The position numbers and the translations under genes are program-made. A stretch of DNA of 64,000 nt, from positions 7,436,580-7,500,579 of the forward strand of contig CM045758.1 in NCBI GenBank assembly GCA_025200525.1, given 5' to 3'. Source of the stretch: Camellia lanceoleosa. Taxonomy: Eukaryota > Streptophyta > Magnoliopsida > Ericales > Theaceae. Positions 55,928-64,000 of the stretch are shown here, in pieces. The notes below the pieces were generated by a model. The model did not search any database, was not told the origin of the DNA, and saw only the letters and a list, made by a program, of their open reading frames with translations. Numbering within the stretch: position 1 is the first letter of the stretch; each line of letters starts with the position of its first letter.

Positions 55928-56627
55928 AGAATGGTGGGTGGACACTGGTGCTACTCGCCATATTTGTGCCGACAAAAAGATGTTCACATCTTACTCTACA
56001 GTGGACAATGGTGAACAACTTTTTATGGGCAACTCCTCAACTTCCAAAGTTGAAGGACAAGGAAAGATTGTTATCAAGATGACATCAGGAAAGGAACTCA
56101 CTCTCAACAATGTGCTGCATGTACCGGACATTCGCAAAAATCTTGTTTACGGATCTTTGTTGAGTAAGAATGGGTTTAGGCTAGTATTTGAGAGTGATAA
56201 ATTTGTACTTACTAAGAATGGAATGTATGTAGGAAAATGTTACATGTCTGATGGCCTTTTCAAGTTAAATGTAACGACCGTTGTACCCTCAGTTATTAAT
56301 AATACTACATCTTCTTCTTACTTGCTTGAGTCTTCAAATTTATGGCATGGTAGACTAGGACATGTTAATTATGGATCTTTGCGTAGATTAATTAATATGG
56401 AATATTTACCTAAATTTGACATTGATTCAAATCATAAATGTGAAATTTGTGTTGAGACAAAATTATCTAAAACTCATTTTCATTCAATTGAAAGAAGTAC
56501 GAAACCACTTGAATTAATTCATAGTGACATTTGTGATTTTAAATCAATTCAAACCAGAGGTGGGAAAAAGTATGAAATCACTTTTATAGATGACTATACT
56601 AGATATAGTTATATTTATTTAATTTGA
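55872..56627 (+). CDS. pol: Copia C protease and integrase N-terminal part
   Basis: This 251-residue frame overlaps the end of gag by 56 bases, which suggests an indel. It holds the protease active site WWVDTGATRHIC at about residues 22-33. The pre-integrase zinc region is LWHGRLGHVNYGSL with CEICVETK (His-His-Cys-Cys, about 153-197). The integrase core starts at LIHSDICDF and FIDDYTRYSYIYLI. It ends at TGA 56625-56627. Homology continues without a shift at 56643, so a single C-to-T change of a CGA Arg codon would explain the stop. Confidence 0.9.
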   Translation: MTSIFSAVVSEANLVGNPKEWWVDTGATRHICADKKMFTSYSTVDNGEQLFMGNSSTSKVEGQGKIVIKMTSGKELTLNNVLHVPDIRKNLVYGSLLSKNGFRLVFESDKFVLTKNGMYVGKCYMSDGLFKLNVTTVVPSVINNTTSSSYLLESSNLWHGRLGHVNYGSLRRLINMEYLPKFDIDSNHKCEICVETKLSKTHFHSIERSTKPLELIHSDICDFKSIQTRGGKKYEITFIDDYTRYSYIYLI

Positions 56628-56642
56628 ACCAAGGATGAAGTT

Positions 56643-58190
56643 TTGGAAACTTTCATTCAATATAAGAATGAAGTTAAAAATCAACTTGGTAAGAAAATCA
56701 AGAAAATTAGAAGTGATAGAGATGGTGAATATGAATCACCTTTTGGTGAATTTTGTAAAGAACATGGAATAATTCATCAAACCACTGCTCCTTACTCACC
56801 TCAGCAAAATGGAATTGCTGAAAGGAAAAATAGGACTTTAAAAGAAATGATAAATGCCATGTTAATCAGTTCTGGATTACCTCAGAACTTGTGGGGGGAA
56901 GCAATACTTTCTGCTAATTATATTTTAAATAAAATACCCCGAAAGAAAGTGAATCAAACACCTTATGAATCGTGGCATGGAAGAGTACCATCCTACAAAT
57001 ACTTACAAGTGTGGGGGTGTTTGGCTAAAGTGGCTATTCCTAGTCCTAAAAAGACTAAGATAGGTCCTAAGACCATTGATTGCATTTTCATTGGTTATGC
57101 CAAGAATAGTAGTGCATATCGGTTTTTGATTAATAAATCAGAACATACTGAAATGCATGTAAATACTATTATTGAGTCTCGGAATGCATCTTTCTTTGAA
57201 CATGTATTTCCAAATAAGACTGGACAAGAGACTATCAATAATAAGAGATCTTTTGATGCTATTACTAGTAATAATCAAGAACATGATCAAGAACAAGAGT
57301 TGGATCAAAATGAGGAAGAGGAACCTAGGCGTAGTAAACGTGCTAGAACCTCAAAATCTTTTGGTCCAGATTTTCTAACATATTTGTTAGAAAATGAGCC
57401 TTTAACTTTTAAAGAGGCTATGTCCAGTCCTGAAGCTCCTTTATGGAAAGAAGCTGTCAACAGTGAAGTTGAATCCATCTTGCAAAATCACACTTGGGAA
57501 TTAGTGGACTTGCCACCAGGTTGTAAACCTCTTGGGTACAAGTGGATTTTCAAAAGAAAATTAAAAGCGGATGGATCAATAGACAAATACAAGGCAAGAC
57601 TTGTAGTCAAAGGTTTTAGACAAAAAGAAAGCCTAGAATATTTTGACACATACTCACCGGTTACTAGAATAACATCCATTAGAATGCTAATTGCCATTGT
57701 ATCTCTATACAATCTAGAAATTCATCAAATAGATGTTAAAACTGCTTTCTTAAATGGTGAGCTAAATGAAGAAATTTACATGGAACAACCAGAAGGGTTT
57801 TCTGTTCTAAGGAAAGAAAAGAAAGTGTATAAATTGGTTAAATCATTATATGGTTTAAAACAAGCGCCAAAGCAATGGCATAAGAAATTTGACAAGGCAA
57901 TGACGTCAAATGGATTTAAAATTAATGAGTGTGACAAATGTGTTTATATTAAAAACACAGATAAGAGTTATGTCATTGTATGTCTTTATGTAGATGATAT
58001 GCTCATCATTAGTAGTAATAATGACATGATTAAAACTACCAAGAAAATGTTGAATAAACATTTTGACATGAAGGACATGGGCATTGCTGATGTAAGTCTT
58101 GGTATGAAAATTACCAAAACATCAGAAGGATATGCTTTGTCACAATCTCATTACATTGAGAAAATACTTGACAAATTCAAAGAAAGATGA
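56643..58190 (+). CDS. pol: Copia C integrase C-terminal part and reverse transcriptase
   Basis: This 515-residue frame continues integrase with KIRSDRDGEYESPFGEFCKE and APYSPQQNGIAERKNRTLKE (DDE Asp and Glu). A middle acidic linker (DQEQELDQNEEEEPRRSKRA, about residues 217-236) leads to RT, with KYKARLVVKGFRQKESLEYF, DVKTAFLNGELNEE and CLYVDDMLII. Order IN before RT identifies Ty1/copia. The frame is lost at about 58185 (FKER then stop) in the connection to RNase H. It is the longest intact copia piece in the window. Confidence 0.93.
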   Translation: METFIQYKNEVKNQLGKKIKKIRSDRDGEYESPFGEFCKEHGIIHQTTAPYSPQQNGIAERKNRTLKEMINAMLISSGLPQNLWGEAILSANYILNKIPRKKVNQTPYESWHGRVPSYKYLQVWGCLAKVAIPSPKKTKIGPKTIDCIFIGYAKNSSAYRFLINKSEHTEMHVNTIIESRNASFFEHVFPNKTGQETINNKRSFDAITSNNQEHDQEQELDQNEEEEPRRSKRARTSKSFGPDFLTYLLENEPLTFKEAMSSPEAPLWKEAVNSEVESILQNHTWELVDLPPGCKPLGYKWIFKRKLKADGSIDKYKARLVVKGFRQKESLEYFDTYSPVTRITSIRMLIAIVSLYNLEIHQIDVKTAFLNGELNEEIYMEQPEGFSVLRKEKKVYKLVKSLYGLKQAPKQWHKKFDKAMTSNGFKINECDKCVYIKNTDKSYVIVCLYVDDMLIISSNNDMIKTTKKMLNKHFDMKDMGIADVSLGMKITKTSEGYALSQSHYIEKILDKFKER

Positions 58191-58918
58191 TGATCATCTT
58201 GCTAGAACTCCTCAGAGATGTTAATTTGTATCTTTCTAAGAATGTACAGGAAAGTATTTCTCAATTAGAGTATGCCCAAATTATTGGAAGCTTAATGTAC
58301 TTGATGAACTGCACTCGCCCAGATATAGCTTATGCAGTAAGTAAATTAAGTAGATATACGAGTAATCCGGGAGTAGAACACTAGAAAGCAATTATAAGAG
58401 TTCTTAGATATCTCCGATTTACTCATAACATTGAGCTTAATTATACTAGATATCCAGCAGTACTTGAAGGATACTGTGATGCAAATTGGATATCGGATAA
58501 AGAGACTCAAAGTCCACTAGTGGGTATGTCTTTACTCTTGGTGGGGCGGCTGTATCTTGGAAATCTTCCAAACAAACTTGCATTGCTAGGTTTACTATGG
58601 AATTAGAGTTCATAGCCTTAGACAAAGCTGGGGAAGAGGCAAAATGGCTTCGCCACTTCCTTGAAGATATTCCAATATGGCCAAAACCGGTGCCTGCTAT
58701 ATGCATACATTGTGATAGTCAATCAGCTATAGGTAGAGCACAGAATCATATGTATAACGGTAAGTCACGACACATTCGTCGTCGACATAACACTGTAAGA
58801 CAACTACTCTCTAATGGAATTATTTCCATAGAATATATTAAGTCTAAGACAACATAGCGGATCCACTAACCAAAGAGTTAGCAAGAGAGTTAGTTGAGAA
58901 TTCATCGAGGGGGATGTG
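58187..58918 (+). pseudogene. Copia C RT end and RNase H
   Basis: Frame 58187-58384 encodes YAQIIGSLMYLMNCTRPDIA and YAVSKLSRYTSNPG. A TAG at 58382-58384 ends it where Trp is expected (G-to-A). RNase H follows with [27 protein letters not shown] and, in 58597-58857, [20 protein letters not shown] with [20 protein letters not shown]. The coding sequence ends near 58918. Confidence 0.87.
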
Positions 58919-59517
58919 ACTTAAGCTTATTAAATAAGAGTTACCACAACGGCAACCCAACCTAGTTGACTGGAGATCCCAAGATCTAGGTTCAAAGGGA
59001 CAACCGAGTTGTGATTGACTCAGAAGGATCACTGAGGAGTCCAACTCCTACCCATTTCTAGGATGAAATAGTGATGTCTGCAGCGTTTAAGGTTAAGTAA
59101 AATTTTAATGATTCTTATATCTAGGTAAACCTAGTGGAGTATGGCATGATACTCTTCATAAGAATTACCTATGTGAGTGTGAACTGGGCCGGTTCTATGA
59201 GATTTGTGAAGGGCTACAATTCTCTAGAGCACTCATAAAATACCAGGTTGTTCAGGGCCAAAATGAACACAATAGTGAGAAATAAACTGTGTCTGGGGAT
59301 ATACTGTGTGAGTTCTATTGTTTTGGCTTACACAATCGACTGAACAGTTCAAGACATCATGTTCACTGTTTAACTAGTAAATCCGATAGTGTCTCACAAG
59401 GGAAGGTTCAAAGCCAAAAGCTACCTATCCTTTGCAGAATATTACCAATTTCTGTACTCTCTGATTAGATCATGTTGTTGCATTTTCTCTCCGTCAAATT
59501 CCATTCATGTGGGGGAT
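58919..59517 (+). promoter_or_regulatory. Copia C 3' untranslated region with polypurine tract
   Basis: About 590 bases without coding content separate the end of RNase H from the LTR. The PPT is GTGGGGG at 59509-59515, just before the LTR start. I see no extra gene such as an envelope-like frame here. Confidence 0.75.
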
Positions 59518-60685
59518 TGTTGGAAAAAATGGTTTAATATAGGCATATTTTTTGAGCCCAAGATTTGAGTGGGCCCCAAACGTATTTGGGGTGGGTCCGA
59601 AGAGGTGAAATATTCCTTGTCACGTGGCAAATCACACGGTGAAGACAGAACGTCAAAACCATTTATGAGTGAATGGGAAGTTGACGTCGTTTTCAGGTCT
59701 AACATTAATTTTTTAGATAAAATTTATTTGAATTTTTTCAATAAAAATCATTGTGGGAATTTAATTTAATTCTAAATACAAATTTTGAATTTCTAAGTGG
59801 TTTCCTAAAATTTGTAATTGTGGGAATTTAATTTAATTCTAAATTCAAATTTTAGGTTCTTTTAAAGTTTCTTAAAGTTTGTACCTGTTCATTTATTTAT
59901 TTAACTATTTCAATAGTTTAATATATATATATTTAATTAGTTTAATATATATATATATATATTTGAAATAGTTTAAATAATATATTACCTACAGGTTTCA
60001 CTTTGTCCAACGGTTCTTTTCAAATTGTTTGAAAATGTTCATAGTGCAACGGTCAAGAATTCAATGTTTGAATTGGTGTGCACCTTTTCATTCATTTTTG
60101 GAACCTGTTCGGGTTGTGTTAATTTGCCTATTTATACCCATCATTCCGGCAATCTGGGAGCATAATTTTTTTTTTATCCGAAAAAATCAGTTTGATTTTT
60201 GTCTTTGGCTTTCATAAATTATGTATTTTTTGTATTATTCTTCATATTAGATTTAGTATAAATTTCAGAGAGTTAGAACACAGGTTTGGTTTGCCGAACA
60301 AATTGTTTAGAGTACTACTACAATTTGTGAAGATCATTGTATCCTGGGAGATAGATGCCACTTAACCGTAAGTACCGTAGCGGAGCGAATCTGTCTTAAG
60401 GATAGAGTGTCACACACTTGACTTGGTCTTAAATTATTTATTCGGTTCAACGAAATAAATTCGGTATGTTATTTATTTATTTTGTTTGATATATTTCAAA
60501 TTATTTTATTTACACAGAAAATTATTTTAACATTCTACACATATATAAATAGACCTCACACATCATAAATAATGTAAATCACTTTAAGAATTGTGGAGAT
60601 CTTCTAAAAAGGCGATCTCACTTATTTTCCGTGCACAAAAATGATTTTTGTGTAACAAACTTTAAAGTGGAATTTTCATCCAACA
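59518..60685 (+). repeat. Copia C 3' LTR (1168 bp)
   Basis: It starts TGTTGGA and ends TCCAACA, a perfect 7 bp inverted repeat, after the PPT. It contains a TA repeat at 59923-59965, TATATAAATAG near 60542-60552 as a promoter candidate, and CATAATTTTTTTTTTATCC at about 60159-60179. It is uninterrupted and serves as the reference for the broken 5' LTR. Confidence 0.92.
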
Positions 60686-61161
60686 TGTATGGGTCACCGG
60701 GAGTCACTTGTAAAATCGGCCCTGGGAATCACTGGTAAAATTAGTGATGTGATGTGACTTTTTTTTTTTAAACTAACAGATGATGAGTGGATACAATGTT
60801 TCACATTAAATTACTTAAATTAAAAAATATAGACTAATTTTTTTTTAAGATTTAAAATTATATTAAATTCTATTAAATTTGACATAATTATATTAAATTT
60901 TAATTTAAATAAAAGTTAGCTAATTTTTTAATAATATTTTATTAGTTGTATGAATAAAAAATAATTAATATTGAAATATATACAATATTCGTATTTATTC
61001 TTGTATTTACACGAAAATTCTATAATACACATTCTATTTTTGGATGTATATCATATGTCCAGTTATAACCTTTGTGGTCTTTGATTATAATTTGTTGTGT
61101 TAATTATGCCTTAATTATAGGAAAATTTACCCATAAATCTTAGTTTCTAAAAAGTTGAACC
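60686..61161. other. AT-rich spacer, no gene seen
   Basis: This is low-complexity sequence without coding features. Short direct words such as GGGAATCACTGGTAAAATTAG and GGGAGTCACTTGTAAAATCG are repeated at 60708-60745. Confidence 0.55.
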
Positions 61162-61452
61162 ATTTAGTCCTAAAAATTTTCTTATGCTCCATTTAGTCCC
61201 ATTTATACATCATCATGATGTTCATGATGTAAATGAATCTGAGGTTTCATTCTATAATTTCAAAATTTATTGAAATCTGATGAACATTAGATGTTTGAAA
61301 TCTAATGTTTGAAAAATTCATCCTATAATTTCAAACATTATTGAAATCTGATAAACATTAGATGTTTGAAATCTAATGTTTGAAACATTAATCTGACGTT
61401 TGAAACATTGTAATGGGACCTTTCAGTTTATAAGAAAACTTTTAGGACTAAA
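61162..61452. mobile_element. MITE candidate with TTTAGTCCTAAAA ends and internal 68 bp repeat
   Basis: The left end TTTAGTCCTAAAAATTTTCT and the complement of the right end, TTTAGTCCTAAAAGTTTTCT, form an inverted repeat of about 22 bp with one mismatch. Inside, a unit of about 68 bp (with TATAATTTCAAA, GAACATTAGATGTTTGAAAT and CTAATGTTTGAAA) occurs twice. There is no coding sequence. The target duplication is not obvious. Confidence 0.65.
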
Positions 61453-62165
61453 CAGTGTATACGTTATTAATTTGAAATTTATTGGTGCATTCCCCTTAAT
61501 TATAACCTCTTATAATTTTAATTTTGATTATGATTGAAGAGCTTTTTAGTTATATGACTTAAATGATACTTGGTTATTACCATTGGTATGATTCATTATG
61601 ATGTTGATTATGACTTATGATTATTATTTTAATTATGACCAAAAGTCTTTGATTATATCTCAAGTGATATTTGGTTATAATCCATTATATTTTATTTTAG
61701 TTATAATTTAAAGTAATTTAATTATGACATTTGTGTCATCACTTGAATATGGTACATGCTCCAAAAGCAGACGTGTATTGTAAAATGACCTCAGATTTAG
61801 ATATTATTTGCATTAATTATGATTGTTTTAATTTTATTAAAAGAGAAATCAAGATAATTATATCAAACTTATAAGATTAATCAGATTTAGTAGCAAATTC
61901 ACTCACAACAAATGGTAAGTAAAGTCATATTAAGTAGTAAACTTCTTTATTAGGGGTGAGCATGATTCAATTTAGTTTGTTTGATAAATCAATGATCAAA
62001 TGTTTACCTATAGATTTATGAAATTTAGAATTAAACTCTAAAAATTTTAGTTAAAAAAAATTATAAAAATCTTAAAACCAAATCAAACTAAAGAAGTAAT
62101 TTTACAATATAATCACAAAATATTACTTATAAACTTACTCAATATTAAGTAACGTGCTATCATTT

Positions 62166-62365
62166 TTTTTAATATCCAGGTGTTCGGGTCAGCTTACGCG
62201 CACGTCTACTAATCCTAGGGCCCTAAAGTTAACAGTTGGACAAACCTCCAGTGATTCCAAGGTTATGAATGTTTGGCCTTTGTGGGGTTCAAACTTGCCA
62301 TCTCTTTGGTGCTAAGTTTTTTGATCGTCTTCTTCACCCACTAAACCAAACCCCCTTGGGGTTGC
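62166..62365 (-). mobile_element. tRNA-derived SINE, right arm copy
   Basis: This is the inverted counterpart of 31934-32131 with the same flanking duplications (AACGTGCTATCATTT near 62151 and AATGTCATCATTT near 62366). The same insertion site in both arms shows that it was present before the arm was duplicated. Confidence 0.8.
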
Positions 62366-62562
62366 AATGTCATCATTTTATAAATAAAAGTAATTTACAT
62401 GATTGTTTAAACATAATTCTACTATTATTCAATTAAACATAGCTTCTCACTTAATAAGAGTCGACTTATTACTCCATCAAATTATTAAATAATTTTTTTG
62501 GATATATTAGGTATTTTAAAAATATCTGAATTTATAAAAATTACTAAATAGTTTTCATGTAT

Positions 62563-63258
62563 CCTACTCAATGAGACTTCATTTACTACTTAATCAGACT
62601 TGACTTACTACTCAATTAAATCTTAATTACTAATCAACGAGACTTCACAAACTACTCAATTAAACTTGATTTATTACTCAATGAGACTTCGCTTACTGCT
62701 CAATCAAACTTGACTTATTACTCAATCAAACTCCACTTACCACTCAATAAGCTTCTACTCACTAATTCACTAGATTCCACTTATTACTTAATGAGTTTCT
62801 ACTTATTACTTCATTAGACTTTATTTACTATTCAATTAAACCGTACTTACTAGTAATGAGCTTCTGCTTGTTATTTCATTAGACTTTACTTATTACTCAA
62901 TTAAATTCCACTACCTGCTTAATAATCTTCCACTTATTAATTCACTACACTTCACTTACTACTTAATGAGTTCTCACTTACTACTTTATTAAATTTTACT
63001 TACTACTTTATTAAACTTTACTTACTACTCAATTAAATTTTATTTTGGCTACTCCATAAAACTTGATTTATTATTCAATTGAATTCCACCTACTACATCA
63101 AATTTTACTTACTATTCAATCAAATATTGATTGATATTTAATGAGATTTCATTTATTACTCAATGACACTCTAGTTACTACTCTATCAAACTTGACTATT
63201 CAATCAAACACCTCTTATTATTGAATCAAACTCCGCCTACTAACCTATGAGACTCTAC
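62563..63258 (-). repeat. 22 bp minisatellite, right block
   Basis: Units such as CTCAATTAAACTTGACTTACTA are the complement of the left block at 28140-31745. It ends next to the CACTA terminus. Confidence 0.85.
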
Positions 63259-63261
63259 TTA

Positions 63262-64000
63262 CACTACAATAATATTGACTTTTTACGACTTGCAATGCAT
63301 GTCGTAAAAACTCTTTCACGGCATGCACACAAATGCTGTTATATGACATGTCGTGGAAAGTTGAGCGTCATTTACGGCATGCAGGTAAAGTTGTAAAAAA
63401 TAATAAATTAAACATTAATGACATACTTTGTATGTCGTATATAACTTTTACTTACATTTTTATCATGTCATAAATCATCATACTTTCTATGACATAATTC
63501 TACATGCCGTAGAAGATTATTTTTAATATATTTATGGCATACTTTGTATGCCGTATATAGTATTTGACGGTATTTTCTTGCATGTCATAAATCATCACAC
63601 TTTTCACGACATAATTTTGTATGCCGTAGAAGGTCATTTTTAATATATTTATGACATGCCTTGTATGTCAGATATAATCATCTACTTACATTTTCTTATA
63701 TGTCAGAAATCATTACACTTTTCACGCATAATTTTGCATGCCGTAAAAAGTTATTTTAATATAATATATATATAGAACATGACCTTGCTTAATCGTATGT
63801 AGACAATAGCTTATAAAATGCAACTCGTTACAAACCAAGGTATAAAGAACTATGAAGTAAGCAAAAAATCTAATATCCATACACCAAACAACCTCGATAC
63901 TAACTTTTATCCTCAACTTCTATCATATCAAGTCGATAACAACCTCAAACATACAAATCAAAAAAATATCCAAATCATAAGATTCACTAGCATTTTTTTG
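63262..64000 (+). mobile_element. CACTA (EnSpm-type) DNA transposon terminus, partial
   Basis: The sequence CACTACAATAATATTGAC at 63262 is a typical plant CACTA end, preceded by TTA, a possible 3 bp target duplication. Subterminal repeats of TGCCGTAAA/TTTACGAC type follow in both orientations, as is normal for transposase binding regions of this superfamily. The rest of the element, including any transposase, is beyond the window. Confidence 0.82.
63420..63765 (+). repeat. Three 117 bp subterminal tandem repeats in the CACTA end
   Basis: Units starting near 63420, 63538 and 63654 share ACATACTTTGTATG, CATGTCATAAATCATCA, TTTTCACGACATAATTTTG and ATGCCGTAGAAG. The spacing is 118 and 116 bp. Confidence 0.85.

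Larger units (their letters stand above)
33490..60685 (+). mobile_element. Copia C: full-length Ty1/copia element split by nested gypsy insertions
   Basis: The LTRs start TGTTGGA and end TCCAACA. The 5' LTR is cut at 34363 by gypsy G3a and resumes at 54012. Then come a long AT-rich leader, gag, protease, integrase, RT, RNase H, a 3' untranslated region, PPT and an 1168 bp 3' LTR. Without the insertion the element is about 7.5 kb. Flanking 5-mers (TTCTA left, TGTAT right) do not match, so the original target duplication is not visible. Confidence 0.9.
61661..63261 (-). repeat. Right arm of the large inverted repeat
   Basis: This is the reverse complement of 29073-32637 without its solo LTR. 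It keeps the same order: AT-rich part, SINE, unique stretch, minisatellite. The outer end coincides exactly with the start of a CACTA transposon at 63262, so the original arm may have been longer. Confidence 0.85.

Noticed and set aside
58919..59508. Searched the copia C 3' region for an envelope-like or extra gene.
   Set aside because: No open frame of useful length and no membrane segments; treated as an untranslated region.

Overview
The window looks like plant nuclear DNA, most likely a eudicot. This is inferred from plant-type Ty3/gypsy chromoviruses and Ty1/copia elements primed by initiator tRNA-Met, a tRNA-derived SINE with an Au-like 3' end, a CACTA terminus and MITE-like sequences in AT-rich spacer. 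I found no host protein gene, tRNA, rRNA or CRISPR array. Nearly everything is transposon or transposon-derived, so this is probably repeat-rich, silenced chromatin. The species cannot be named from the sequence.

Layout. 1-12792: two copies of a chromodomain gypsy element (family G1, minus strand) in a head-to-tail array sharing one LTR; the left copy runs off the window. 12793-15770: remains of small copia elements (A and B, plus strand) cut by the G1 array, ending in a 199 bp LTR. 15771-19154: AT-rich spacer with two MITE candidates and a TTC microsatellite. 19155-28051: complete but frame-broken gypsy element G2 (plus), with LTRs that begin TA and end CA. 28052-33489: a minisatellite of about 22 bp units holding a LINE-like tail, a solo G2-related LTR with a perfect 5 bp target duplication, and a SINE. 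33490-60685: a three-level nest in which copia C (plus) is split by gypsy G3a (minus, 34364-54011, duplication gtcac), itself split by G3b of the same family in plus orientation (40041-49970, duplication catgc). 60686-63261: spacer, a MITE candidate, and an inverted copy of the minisatellite plus SINE block. 63262-64000: terminus of a CACTA transposon that leaves the window.

The genes are all retrotransposon genes: gag (particle and RNA binding), protease, reverse transcriptase, RNase H, integrase and, in the gypsy families, a chromodomain-like integrase tail expected to favour heterochromatin. Decay differs between elements. Copia B carries stop codons each explained by one C-to-T or G-to-A change, while the gypsy copies are broken mainly by small indels that cluster at CAG/CTG and CCG/CGG. 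The latter may partly reflect consensus errors at methylated plant DNA.

Relative order readable from the nesting: SINE, then the inverted duplication of its host block, then the solo-LTR insertion. Independently: copia C, then G3a, then G3b.
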